Shown in pieces: positions 1-11,900 of a DNA stretch of 64,000 nt. A program made the translations under genes and the position numbers. Within the stretch, counting starts at the first letter, position 1. Each line of letters begins with the position of its first letter. A model generated the notes under the pieces. That model did no database searches. It was given only the letters and a program-made list of their open reading frames with translations, and was not told the origin of the DNA. Where the stretch lies: NCBI GenBank assembly GCA_033030425.1, contig JAUFSD010000015.1:186001-250000 (forward strand). Direction: 5' to 3'. This stretch comes from Verpa conica. Its lineage: Eukaryota > Ascomycota > Pezizomycetes > Pezizales > Morchellaceae.

Positions 1-832
1 ACGAGTGTAAGAGCTCCACACCACCACCACAAAGAACACAACCGTACACAAGGGCCCCTGTAACTCACATCAAGCCGACTATACGCACGCCAAGCTTATT
101 ATCTACCCCGCTGCCCAAGATTTCATTTAATCTAAGCTCCACATGGTCGCCGGTGGGGTTGGTTTATATCGGGCTAATACATGACGCCGGCGGGACAAAA
201 GAAGCTCCGCTAACAACTACTAGACTCGGATGAATAGACGGACCTGCCATCCGTAGGGTATTAACCTAGTCTCCACGGGAGTTAACAAGTTTCAGCCACG
301 TAACATATCACTCGGACGGATCGGAAGGATCGGACAGTGATCTGCATTGTGTTATCTCTGTGTAAGCCAGATAGGGCGATTTTATGCTATGCAATTAGGT
401 AATAATAATAATTAATCAGCTTCCTATTGGATGTGATATCATATTCATGTCCATGTTGATGGTTGTTGCAGGTTTTTTTTCCTTCTCCTCATAGTGACTC
501 AAAAAATCAACCACATGACCTATTCTAATCCTTGCCAGCACACAGATTACAAACTATAGAAGTTTCAAATATAATTCATGGGTGGGCTGAGGAATAGTAT
601 AAATACCCCTTGGATTCCCCCCCTCCTTTGCTTTGTATTTTTTGTTGACTTAGAATTTTGCAAATACCTTGTACCACATCAAGATAGAAAGTGTAGAAAA
701 AACAGTCAGGGTTCAGGGTTCAGGGTTACTTTGGTTACCTCATCACACACAAAAAGGGAAAAAAGAACCCCAAAGCATTGGTTCACCAGCTATCACGCGG
801 ATTCCAACAATACTTCCTTCAAAGCAGTAAAT
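1..832. other. Gene-free start of window, upstream of the SRA gene
   Basis: No convincing coding frame is seen on either strand. The stretch is AT-rich and should contain the promoter of the SRA/YDG gene that begins at 833. It carries one minus-strand copy of the dispersed 16-bp CGAGTGATA motif at 299-314 and a 7-nt tandem repeat at 706-727. Confidence 0.5.
706..727 (+). repeat. Three tandem copies of TCAGGGT
   Basis: Three exact head-to-tail copies of the 7-nt unit TCAGGGT are visible. The unit resembles, but is not, the usual fungal telomere unit TTAGGG. It lies about 105 bp upstream of the SRA gene start and could be either a short microsatellite or a binding-site cluster. Confidence 0.7.
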
Positions 833-1942
833 ATGTCAAATAAAGGTTAGGAGTCTCCCTTATGATAGCCCTATTTTTCAAAAACTAACACAAATACTCT
901 GCAGACCTTCTCGCCGACCAGTGGTACCGTCGTCTTCTCTACATCAGGCAATGCATCACCAACGTCGAAAAGAAAATAAAAAACGAGGGCGTCCTCTCTT
1001 TAACCTCTACTGACTTTTCCACTCTCAAGCGCGCACTGGAAATGGCTGCATACCACACCTTTGATGATGAAGGGATCCACTATCGAGAATCCAAAGTCGG
1101 GATCGCCGTCCGACACCTCCGTAAGCCCGATATCTACGACAAGGAGATAGCAGAGATGGCCACCGAGCTGTATGAGCGCTGGGAGAACGGGAACTTTGCT
1201 CCCGGACCCGTTTTTGGGAACGAAGACGATGAGTTTACGAGTGCTGATGAGAGCGAGGAAGAGGCCAGAGGTGCCTCGCCGGGCCGTGGCGAGCTCATGA
1301 AGGGCATAAAGATTACGACCTCAAAGAACGGGGGTAGAACATATGCTCTTGATCCGAAATACCCTAAGGTAGATGCGGCCGTATTCGGTTCGAATGGACT
1401 GTCAGTTGGAGAGTTAGTACCCCCTCCTCCATTTGTTTAATCAGTACTAACAAAATGACAGTTGGTGGCCATACCAAATCTGTGCTCTCCGTGATGGTGC
1501 TCACGGTTCCCGCATGGGCGGTATTCATGGTCGGAGTAGCGGTGCGTATAGTGTTGTCATCTCAGGCAACTATGACGACAGCGACTTCGATCTCGGGGAC
1601 ACGGTGTACTATTCAGGGTCACGTGGTGCGGAAGAACCGGACGTCGAGAGGAAAGAAGCAGTCCTTACTAGTGCCAGCAAGTCACTCATGATGTCAAAGA
1701 CTCGTGGGAAGCCTGTAAGATTGCTTCGATCATCTAGATGCAAGTCTGAGTATGCTCCAAGGGTTGGGATTCGTTATGATGGACTCTACAACGTTGTACA
1801 GTATAGCCAGCAGGAGACGAACGACGGAATCAAGTTCTGGAGGTTTACCTTGAAGAGGGTCTCGGGCCAGGTGCCGATCGATCGGTCACGCCCAAATCTA
1901 GCCGAGAGAAAGGAGTTTTCTCGGATGACTCAGGATTATTAG
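833..1942 (+). CDS. SRA/YDG domain protein (methylated-DNA reader)
   Basis: Three exons, 833-845, 905-1412 and 1462-1942, give 333 residues. The first exon is only 13 nt (MSNK plus one base). The second intron has a TACTAAC branch site and its removal restores V-G-D-W-W, the canonical start of the SRA fold at about residue 172. The domain then shows GGIHG, GAYSVVISG, DDSDFDLGD, YYSGSRG, PVRLLR and GIRYDGLYNVV, and ends near KRVSGQVPI. SRA domains flip 5-methylcytosine out of hemimethylated DNA in UHRF1 and SUVH proteins. Here there is no RING, PHD or SET domain, only an N-terminal helical region (about 1-100) followed by an acidic linker. It probably acts in the nucleus in chromatin or methylation readout. 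The domain call is firm and the biological role is inferred. Confidence 0.9.
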
Positions 1943-2233
1943 TCTGGGGGGAGTAGTTTAGTTTGGAGTATCATTAGTCAGCATTGTAATTTTCTTTTAT
2001 TTTTCTTAGTTGCTGAGGTTCGGTTTATGTCTTTTGCTGTTAGGGGGCCGTTTTGTTCTTTTTTTCTGTTGAGGGTTTGTGTTCTTTCTGAGCCAATACC
2101 GTGATATACGGGCTATATCTTAGTATTAGAAATTGATAACCACTACCGGGTGTAGTGTAAATTATTAGGATCTGCATAGTGAACAATTAAAAATCCACCC
2201 ATCTCAACCGTACCCCCCCAAAGATATTCCATT

Positions 2234-3305
2234 TCACCTCCACGTCCCCATCTTCTGATTCTCCTTCAAAGTCGCTATCATAAAATACACAAACAAAAAC
2301 AAAAACAACACCGCCGCGGCCGCCACACCCACCACGACCACCACAATCGTAAAGATACCAAAGCCATACGACACATCCTTAAAAGCCTCCGGGACATCCG
2401 CAGTAGCCGCCAGAACCACCTGCATAGCCCCGAGCACCACAGAAACATACGCAAACACCAACACCAACCACGCAAAATTCCTTGAAAAGAAATGATCATA
2501 CTGCGTATAAATCGAATGATACGTCATTCTCCCACGACAAAAGATCGCAATATGGTTCAACCTCTTTAGCCGCAGCTCACCGTACTGATATCGCTTATTC
2601 ATACTCTCCCTCGGCATGCCTAACAACGTCGTAGCCAGGGAGCTCCACGCAACCCACTCCACCTCCGCCGGCATGAGTCCGGCCTCTTTCGCGATCTTAA
2701 AGTCGCTCTGGTTCCGCACTAGACAAGCATACGTATACAAAAAACCCGCAGCATACCCACACAGCTCCCCCTCCTCCCCCTCCTCCTCCCCCCCAGCGGT
2801 GCATATATGGTCGGCAAAGAACTGCCACCGCAGTAGATACACCGGCAGCGGCTTGATGTAGATTGTGGAGTCGTACCACACAAGGTGGAGCGATGGATCT
2901 TCGGTTATCATCAGTTCTCGGTGCATCATCACTTGCCGGTGCAGCGGCCGTATGTTTCCGGGTCGGCCTGCCCACCATATGTGTTGGTGGATCTCGTTGA
3001 GTCTTTTGACGGACAGCTGCTTGCGTAGGTATTCTGAAATCGATTGGTTGTGCAGTACGGGGTTTCCGGGTATTTCTATACTCGGCTGACTACTGGGTTG
3101 TGAGCTTTTGTTGTTTTGCTGTGTTATGCTGCTGTCTAGTACTGGTGTTGCGGGTGTTGCGCTAGGGGTAGTGTGGTTGGTGATCTCTTGGTGGAGCTCG
3201 AAGGGTGGAATAAATGTCCTCCCTGCGCTCGAGGCTATCTAAGAATTGTCTATAATTAAGAATAAGAATAAAAGATTGATTAGATTCTCTCACCTTTGAA
3301 CCCAT
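2234..3305 (-). CDS. DUF6601-like fungal membrane protein
   Basis: Two exons, 3294-3305 (MGSK) and 2234-3238, separated by a 55-nt intron, give 338 residues. The start was chosen because the long frame has no upstream ATG before its stop, and a 12-nt exon ending AAG|gtgaga supplies one in phase. The N-terminal 75 residues are polar, with many Ser, Pro, Gln and Thr. A conserved block follows with HQHIWWAGRPGN, IRPLHRQ, HLVWYDSTIYIKPLP and YLLRW, typical of the fungal DUF6601 family. Two strongly hydrophobic segments near the C-terminus (one starting FAWLVLVFAYVSVV, one starting FGIFTIVVVVVG) should span a membrane. The molecular function is unknown. Confidence 0.8.
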
Positions 3306-3730
3306 CGTACGTATCTCAGGGGTATAGACGCGATAAATAATGAGAAAATACTTTAAATTATAGCTCCCTCAAGCAGTGATATCCAGTACTTTGGCTCCTA
3401 TCAACTGACAACACTAAGTCCTACTTATGAAAAGAATACCACTGCCCAAAGCCTGTATTTTATAAACACTATGGCCGGGTAAACCAGGTGACTCGTGATA
3501 CAGTACGTGTCATACTGTAATATTCACGTGATATAGTATTGCTTTTTTATCTTGAGACATGATTCTTGGCCGGGGACCTATTAGAGTTAAGTTATCCCTA
3601 ACCCAGCGGAAAATGCTACCCCCCCCCCAAAGTATTAATGGCCTATGAGAAAGAATAGAGGCCTAGCCCCCGCAGAAAAAGGGTAACTTCAGCTGGTTGT
3701 GGGATATGTTCTGAGCCACGCCAATTTCGC

Positions 3731-4467
3731 GAATAGACCTACCGTATAAACTTGATAAATTGGCTATGCGGGCGTCAACGCCACCTATGTTCAATATTGT
3801 TCTCTAAACTTCTTTGAGCTTTCTCTAAACCCATGAAAGCTAGCTCATGATAATAATCCTTACGATCAGATAGCAAGTTTGCATTTGATAGGAAGTGGCA
3901 GCGACGCCCGCATAGCCAATTTATCGAGTTCATACGGTAGTCCATTCGCCAATGCCCTGCTGCTCCCATACATTCATGGCTCGACCGGCCGGTCCATTGA
4001 CGAATGGCCTGGGGTGGTTAAAACTTAGGAGAGAACACATAGGTGTCCTAGGGGCACCCGTCTGCTGAGAGTTATCTCCCATAATCATTACTACCTAGTG
4101 ATACTTAGCAAAAAGGTACTAACTCAAGTGAAAACAATTAAGAGCTGGTATTATTAATTTTCCTTCTTTAAATAATTATAGGGTTTATAGAGTAGAAAAT
4201 TAATTAGGTAAATGTTCTAAATCATTGTATTTATTTGGGTGTACAATGTGTCTCCCCTAATCTATTAGGGTCTTCCCCCCCCCCTTTATCAAGTGATTTA
4301 TATTGCTTCTGGGTATAAAATATGGCATACAGTACAAAATATGGCCTAGCTGATGAGGGGTCTACCAATGACTTCTTTAGACCCCTGTAAGTTGGTACTT
4401 CTCCAGGCCATTAGTCAATGGACTAGTCGAGCCATGAATGTATGAGTAGTGGGCCATTGGCGAGTGG
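3731..4467. repeat. Nested fold-back (inverted repeat) element
   Basis: Two inverted-repeat pairs are visible. The inner pair is 3731-3783 against 3897-3950 (about 53 bp, near-identical, sharing for example TAAATTGGCTATGCGGGCGT and its complement), with a loop of about 113 bp. The outer pair is 3942-4012 against 4403-4467 (about 65 bp, imperfect, sharing CATACATTCATGGCTCGA), with about 390 bp between the arms. The inner right arm and the outer left arm overlap by about 9 bp. Arms of this size suggest a degraded MITE or fold-back transposon. No flanking target-site duplication was recognised and no transposase is present. Confidence 0.65.
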
Positions 4468-4742
4468 CCTAGAACAGATAGTTACATCAACTGCTGGTAG
4501 ACTATAGTTTACAGCTCCCCTGGACATGAGCATTGACTACGGAGAAATCTCAAAGGGTTAAGTTCAACAGATTCATCTGATCCGTACGCTCGATTTATAT
4601 CTTTTATATATGTGAAACTATACGAATGGGGTTTACATGACGTTAGCGAACTATGTTCGGGTGATGTGGCGTCTGGAGATTACTTAATTCTTTCAGTTGC
4701 TACTAGGGGTTTTCATAGAATATCACTCGCGTAGTAGCGGGG

Positions 4743-4805
4743 TAGGAATTGAAGTGAATGGATGAATTAATCATAGGTATATGGATCCCAAATAGGAATT
4801 GAAGT
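4743..4805. repeat. Miniature insertion, copy 1: 37 nt between 13-bp direct repeats
   Basis: The sequence TAGGAATTGAAGT occurs at 4743-4755 and again, perfectly, at 4793-4805. Between them lie 37 nt (4756-4792) beginning GAATGGATGAATTAATCATA. The core resembles those of the two other copies at 10250 and 17055, whereas the flanking 13-mer differs at each site. That is the pattern of an insertion with target-site duplication. Confidence 0.6.
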
Positions 4806-5182
4806 AGTAGTATAGAGGGTTCACTAACTAGTTCCTTGGGGACTTCCACGCCGCTAGATAGCCCGTTCCCATCTATATGCCTACACGATACCTAATTAGG
4901 AAGAACTTCAACAGGATGGAGTATATAGCGCCCGGAGGTCAAACCCTTCTAATCCAGTAATCAACTCATCATCTACCGGTATTTTCTACAAGAAACAATT
5001 GTATATCACGATTGATCAATACTAAAAAATACCTTCATGTTCATATAACTCTATTGGGTAAACACAACTGATTTTCTTAGCTTACAAAGGTCTAACGTCT
5101 TGCAATTGGTGCCTTTATGCACCTAGAAATCTCCTCTAGCTAGAATCTTATTAAATCGCTCTACGTACAGAGCTTCCCACAT

Positions 5183-7043
5183 TTACCCCCACTGGACATA
5201 TTCCAGAACATTCATGCATAGTCCTCCAATCTCTCGATCCTTCTCGACGCTATCCAACATTGCCGTTTTTTCTAGCCCGCCATCAATTAACTCATCCATC
5301 AAGGCTTCCATCGCCTCTATTCCCATGGTCTCTCCCGTCTCCGGCATATCTAAGTTCAGCAGCGCCGACTCGCCGATATATGCCTTCTTTGTATGCAAGA
5401 GACTCATCCCTCTGCGTTTATAATTGCTCATAACGTCAATATTAGCCCTATACATGCATATCAATGAGTTTGGGGACCCTAGACACTGTGAGTAGGAAGT
5501 TGGTGTGGCACCCGAGGCATTTCCTTCTGCTCTCAAGGTTTTATCAGGGTTTATCGGCGTTTCAAACTCAGATATGAATTTTTCGACATTGTATGGCCTT
5601 TGGAGACTATTCAGCATATCAAAATCCCATGAAGGGTCATCATAAATTTCCGGGGTTTCCGTTCCAGGCCTGAATATTTCAAAATTTGGATTAGTGGCAT
5701 CTACAATGTAGGGTTGATCAACATTTGTCCTAAATTGGGTTTCTACTGATATATGTGTTGAGGCCGTGTCAAAAATACTTGAAGTCGGCGAAGTAGAAAC
5801 AGTTCTAGCAGTCAGAACTTCCGGGATGCACTCAACATACTCCGGGAGCGCCATACGACCTAGATTACAAAAGCCATTTGTATTTTGGATGATAGGGTTG
5901 AGGGCCTCCTGCTGAAACTGTTCCCAATATTTCTCAGTTTCCAGGTCTTCCTGTTTCTTTCTGTTTAGCTTGATTTATATAGAGGTAGATAACTAAAAGA
6001 TATCAAAAGGCGCCTACTTGTTCGGGAAGTTGCGCCGAAGCCCAAGAACGTCCTATAGAGGCTTTGATACGATGACCTGCCTGACTCGTGCTGTTATTTT
6101 GAAGGTTGGGGGCAGGTCCGGCGGTAAGTACACTAGGGTTATCTGCTTGCTGTGGATGTTGCACGGTCACTCCTTTATGATAAATTGTAGTTACGTCATT
6201 TTCCCTTTCGTCAATTGAGGATACTTCAATGTTAGCTCTTGGCCTCTGAATACCTGTTGATGCCCTTTTCAATCTCTTGTAGGTAGTAGGTATAACTCGC
6301 TTTCTCACTGGCTGTGCCTTTGCTGTATCAAGGGTCTGTAACTGGTAGCTTCTGGCTGGAGCAATCGGAAGATCAGTGTTGACCTGTTGGGCCGATGTTG
6401 AACTTCTCTTTATTCTCTTCATTCTCGACAAGGACGATGATAATGTAGCTGGAATATCTGTCCCGAGTGGTTCTTGATTAGGTCTATTTACAGTGTCTGT
6501 AGAGTTGGTATTAGTGATAACTCTTGCAGCAAGCGTTCTCTGAGGCGAAAGTTTCAGCGGAATTGGACGTAATTGAGTTAATTGAAGACCTGAACCCAAG
6601 GCCGGGAACACACCCAAAGCTGGAATCTCCTCCTTCAAGGATACGCCATTGGAGCTTGTAGAAACTCCTTGCCTTTGCTTGTATGATGCTGGGCTAGAAT
6701 CCCACGCTGTGTTCGGCAGTGGGGCGGTACTAGCAGTAGGGTTGTACGAGGGATCTCTTCTGGCCGGACTAACCATGGTAGGATCCCACTCAGTCGTATC
6801 TGATGGAATAGCACCGATTGATTGCGGGTGAGCTCCGGTATAGGGAGCTGGGATTGAATGGCCAGGAGGAGAGAGTTGAGATGGATTTCCGAGAGGGAGT
6901 GAAGGAGAAGCACCGATATGAGGAAGAAAGTCTGTTTGGAGTAGGCCAGAAATATAAATTCTAGGAGTAAGCGGAACAGCGGATGTGCTTCCTACAGTGA
7001 TAGCGGTAGAAGGGTTTTCCGTAGTTTTCCTAGTAGGCATCAT
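5183..7043 (-). CDS. Hypothetical protein, low-complexity and largely disordered
   Basis: Two exons, 6018-7043 and 5183-5950, joined across a 67-nt intron, give 597 residues. The intron has a GCTAAAC branch site and its 3' end is fixed by frame continuity into EDLETEKYWEQF. The N-terminal two thirds are rich in Pro, Ser, Thr and Ala with basic patches such as RMKRIKRSS, as expected of a disordered, possibly nuclear protein. The second exon contains a short helical-looking stretch (EKYWEQFQQEALNPIIQN) and an acidic C-terminal part with EAMEALMDELIDGGLEK. No known domain was recognised. Two adjacent ATGs open the frame and the first is used. It could be a lineage-specific regulatory protein, but there is no direct evidence for that. 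Confidence 0.6.
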
Positions 7044-8412
7044 AGCTAGGGATAGTCTGATAGATACGTACTTTGTGCAATGGAAGAATGATTCTTTTGA
7101 TTTGAGGGTCGATGAAGATAGATGGGGTGGAGGATGGAGGGTGGATGGATTGAGGAGGCGGGAGGATGGAGGGTGGCTGTAGAAGAATGATGAAGTAGTG
7201 AGTAGTAAAGTAGTAAGTCCGGAGGGTGGTATAAATGATCAAGTTTAAGAGAGATCGATAATGCCGTATCATTTCCTTGGTCCATATGGGAAACTTAATG
7301 CTATAGTGTTCACCCCATAGTATGGGGTTTGGGGAAAGGTTTTGCGCCAATGACGAACCTTCCTCTTTTCTTCTACACTACCAATAGATTCAACTACGCA
7401 TCTATCCAGTCATAAATGGCATAATAGAAAGTCCACATGAAGTATTCGATGTCATCTGACCGAATCATTAATATTACTAGGCCCTTGTATACTAAGTATG
7501 GTAAATAAGTAGACAGCCAGAAAACTCTAAAGGCCATGGTAATTAAGGATAAACCTAGGGCTTCTTAGAATAAACTTTCTCGTTTTTGATGAGTAGCTCG
7601 GGGGCGTTCGACTCTGGGTGGCCCATGCCGGCCTGGAGCGCAGCTGAGTTAGAGTCGACATATTGTTAAAGATAGTATAGGTAAGTATATTTAATTAACG
7701 GTCCTCGGCAGGTTCCATTGATTATTTGGCAGAAGTGTTAAACTTAGTGATAGTTGTGATAAAGCTGTACCAGAAAGTGCGCTATAGTAACAGATTGGCT
7801 ACGTGTGTAGGCTAAAACATGAACTAACCAAAAATGGCCAGGTAACATTTCCCAAATCTAATAAGTATAATAAAATCTTGACCGACGCAAACTAACTCAC
7901 TGAACCTAGGAAGTCCTAACGAAGCCGGCTGTAACGTAGTTTCATATCTCTTGTACTTATAGAGAAGCCGCAATCTGCAATATCCTATTATAGTATCACA
8001 TAATGGTTTCCCCCTAACTTCTCCTGGTAGGGTCGGGTTCTTTAGAGCGGCGGCTTACAACTATGATGTCACCAGCCAAAGGCTTTCGGCCCTTCACAGC
8101 CACCATTCTTTATTCGTATTTTCCTTAACATATGTAGCCCTTCTTTTCTAAGCAGTGGGCGACTCACAATTGATCCCAGAAGAGTTGAAATTCTCACAGA
8201 TTGCCGATACCGACCGACTCTAACGCCCATAACCGGTATACATATACCTAGACCCAGAAAGCCTACAAAAGCGACAGTTCTCGTTCTTCACTCCATCAAT
8301 GCTTGCTCCTCAAAGCTACAGAAGACGAGACTAAAACGACCGAGACTGTACTAAAAGGATAAACCCTCTACCCCTATACCCCCTCTAATTCTAATTCCAA
8401 CCTCCCTCCCCC
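7044..8412. other. Intergenic, no gene seen
   Basis: Nothing coding is supported. Positions about 7120-7185 form a GGAGG-rich purine tract (pyrimidine-rich on the minus strand) directly upstream of the 597-residue gene. This resembles the CT-rich leader or promoter tracts of filamentous fungi. Confidence 0.45.
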
Positions 8413-8970
8413 CTAACCAGCTCTCTCACCAGTAGCCCTCTCAGGACGCCTAACCGACCTTGTCTTAACATGTGCTCTTTTCATCGCCGCTTCAGCAGCC
8501 GCCTGCCGTGCAGTTCTACAAATAAACGTTGGAATCTCATATGGATCATCATTCCCATCATCCGCCTCAATAATCTCCGGCCCCTGGACCTCCGGTAGCT
8601 CTGGAATCACCTCTCTGACTACACCCCTATGCCCACCTTCCGTTGGACGTCGTGGAATTCTATCTACTTCACCCTTCACATCCTCATCATCATCACTCTC
8701 CCTACCCCTCTTCCCATCTAGGCTCTTCAACGACATCCGGTCCTCATCCTCAATGAGACTAGTAGTGTTTGCCAATTGCTCAACAAGAATAGATGAGCAT
8801 GGGTCGCAGGCAATATACTCGCACCGTTCGATTAGACATTTCCATGGGTGCTTCAGGTTGACATCGGTGTAAGAGCTGACGAAGCGTTCACTACAGCGAC
8901 GGCAGCGGAATGCATGGCCTTGGGGTTTGTAAACGAAGAAATGCCCACCGTTGAGCCGGCAGTCGTACAT
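8413..8970 (-). CDS. Hypothetical Cys-rich, putative zinc-binding protein
   Basis: A single open frame of 185 residues. The N-terminal 65 residues carry a regular cysteine pattern: C at 4, then FRCRRC, then WKCLIERC and YIACDPC, i.e. paired C-x2-C or C-x4-C elements that look like a small treble-clef or zinc-ribbon fold. The rest is polar and acidic (ESDDDEDVKGEVD), followed by a basic tail (HVKTRSVRRPERATGERAG). No known family is recognised. The pattern recalls the 56-residue zinc-ribbon-like protein at 44550-44720, which shares aromatic-flanked Cys pairs. The start is the only early ATG in frame. Confidence 0.6.
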   Translation of the reverse strand: MYDCRLNGGHFFVYKPQGHAFRCRRCSERFVSSYTDVNLKHPWKCLIERCEYIACDPCSSILVEQLANTTSLIEDEDRMSLKSLDGKRGRESDDDEDVKGEVDRIPRRPTEGGHRGVVREVIPELPEVQGPEIIEADDGNDDPYEIPTFICRTARQAAAEAAMKRAHVKTRSVRRPERATGERAG

Positions 8971-11900
8971 TATTAGTTTTTTTTTTTATAGATGTTTTTT
9001 TCTTCTTCTCCCCTCCTCTCTTGAGTCGAGTTGCGTGAGAGTGTTCGGTAATAGCGGTCGGGTGTTTGTAGGTACGTCCCTAGAAAAAAGAATTGTGCTT
9101 TCCGGATAGTCCCTAGGGGGGAGGGTCAGTAAATCAACTAGGATTGTAGGGGGTTAGTTGTAGGAACTTACCGGATGAGAATGAGTTGGGTTCATTCACG
9201 TCCCCGAAATTGGGAGTTTCTACGGTAAAGAGAAGAAATAAGAGATGGAGAAGGACTGAATGGCCGTAGGGAAAGAAAGGGAAGAAGGCTCGGCACTACG
9301 TGTGAAACTCCCCCCCACATCCGGACATTAAAAGGTACATGGGTTCTGTAGACATTGAACGGTTCCTACGTCTTAGTACACACGAAAAAGCAGGCATATT
9401 TATTACGTGCATGCAGTATCTACATGTCTCTCCCCCTCCCTTGCCTTTTATTGAATTCCATTCATTTCACTAACCCCCCTCCCCTCAACAAACTCTTGTG
9501 AATCTACCTATGCAATATATCTTACAATTGAAAAAGAGAGAGAGATAGGCTCTGATCTCCGCATTCATACTTCAACCATCATGGTACATGTATGCTGAAG
9601 ATCCAGATCGGAGGATCGTTGTTCCCGCCCGCGGAGCACCTCACCACGGGCCAGATCGCCTACTTCCGCACGGCCCGCTGCTGTCTCGGCTACGGCCGCA
9701 GTCATACAACGGGCCACCAGAGTGCCCCGCGATTACGCTTGACAACGACAACGACTACGCTTCAAGAGGGAAGGTTTTTTATTCTATATAATCTATCTAT
9801 AGTTGAGTATATTGTTCTCTCAAACAATGGCGAACAATAGGTCAGCCGGGTGTGGGGGTGTAAGGAGTGGGGAAGACTATATATGTAGAGTACATTCAAT
9901 TGCTCTGCATCCGAATATGCAAACAAGGGGGAGAAGGCTGCATGCTGCAACCGGCACTACATTTTTATTTTTCCGGACAGATGGGATCCTATCAATTGGA
10001 CAATGTGGTGATCACCTGAGGGGTATCATCTGGCCATTAGAGCCTCCTGCAAGCGACAGATGTGTTTTCTCGATTGCAATTGGGGGACGGTGGATGTCGG
10101 TTAACAGTCCTTGAGGTGGGGATGATGCTTTCTAACGGGAGATAGTAGGTTATCTACGGACTCTGTGGAATCACCTGAGGTCTTCGGAATTACGGTTCCT
10201 ATGTCGAGTGATTGCTCGTGAAGACACGTGAAAGTTACCCTAGCCCTGGTGTGGGTATTGAATGAATGAATGAATTTATCATTTAAGTACATGCAACTGT
10301 GGGTATTGAAGTTGTTACGGTTAAGTACAGATCTCAGAAGTAATAGTATTGGCCCAGCCTGGCTATGGCTCGCTCCTAAAATGGGGAATAATAGTGAAAC
10401 TAAAGATTGGTTACTTAATCCTAAAACAAAGATGCAGACCTTAACGAAAAAGATACCAGTCGTAGCATTTCGATGAACGGGTATTTACCTTGACAGCTAG
10501 TAGAGCCTATAGTATTTCCTATTATCGTTGGGTATCCAACTTCTCCACCCACCGAAGTGTTTGTTCAGGGCGTCCTGATGAGGTTCAAAAGCCCCAATCA
10601 AGACTAACCTCCTAGTAACGTGACCCTCGTACCTTACCGTCCCGATGAAAGCAAAGATCTGCAAAATATCACGAATGATTCTGTACGACTATATATCCGT
10701 TTACCTATCTCATATTGGGAAGCTAGAATTAGTCATTACCAAAACAGGAATGGATATACATCTGCCGCTTGTCCGGCAAATATCTAAGGTCTAATTATTT
10801 TACTTATTCGGCCTAAAAGTGTTGATTAATCATCATGGGAAACTGGGGTTTATCAATTCGTCTGTTTATCTACCATATCACTAGTTGCGATAAGTGTAGA
10901 GTCTGCACCTGCATACCGTTTCTTACGGAGACTGGCCTTGAGGTCCTTACCGTGAAATGAACACTATCTGTTCGTTTTAAGCATGCTAGGTTTAGGAAAC
11001 GCTTGAAGGCGGTGATTAGTGCGCTTATACTAGGAGACATAAGGTACAGATGCATAGTGGGTCTATTTTTTTATAGTAAATTTTTTTTTAAATCTCTCTA
11101 TTACTCACGCTATTTGCGTCTATAGAATTTAGAACTGGGTTTGAGGGAGTAAACACTTTCGTTATAGAGGACTTAGCTCGAAGTTCCGGTACTATTACAT
11201 GTATGCGAGTAGATTTCTATATAGGAGCCTGAGGTGAGGTAACTCTCAAATGATAAATAAGAGAAAGCGAAGAAGTTACTTATGTTGAAAGACCCTGTTC
11301 CAAGAATTTCTATATAACAGCACTTAACACGCAGGGTGCGTGCGACAAACTCTAGGTAAATATATCGCGATTACCCCTGCCATACGATTCATTATCAGGA
11401 ACCCTGAATTTATCAGTAAAGCCTGAGAGTCTGTAGATCGCTCTGTTTAATAAATTCAGTATTCATGACGATCCTAGTGTGGGGCTCTACCCATAAACAG
11501 GGCCAGATCAACTGTGAGTCTATATTCTTTCCGGAAACTATTTTTTTCTCGAGATGTAGAGCGATAGGGCTTCGTCTGGAATAGCATAGTAATCATCAAA
11601 ATATAGACAAATAATCTAATACTCGTTGATAGAACAGTGGTAGCTAGGGCCACCTCAGTGAAACCTATGCAGCAAGACCCCTACTTACATTAATTTATCT
11701 AAATTACATACCAACTACCGTAGTTGTTCCCTCAGTGAGCCCTAGCCCTTAGTTCATTGGACCCTACAGTGGACCATCCAGTCTTTAGCCTTCAAGACAT
11801 GGGTAAAGCTCTTTGAGGACTGGACAGACTACAAAGCCGGTAGAAGGTCCAGTACTGGCTTCAGCCTTGCCGAGACTATTCGTTAGGACCACTGAGTAGA

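Larger units (their letters stand above)
3306..5182. other. Gene-free, repeat-bearing interval
   Basis: No supported gene lies in this 1.9 kb. It holds the nested fold-back element (3731-4467), one of the three miniature insertions (4743-4805), a minus-strand copy of the CGAGTGATA motif (4714-4729) and short poly-C runs near 3620 and 4275. A 64-codon open frame inside the fold-back loop (3775-3969) is not convincing as a gene. Confidence 0.5.

Noticed and set aside
3775..3969. 64-codon minus-strand frame in the fold-back element
   Set aside because: It spans the hairpin loop and an arm, so its coding appearance follows from the repeat. No transposase motif.
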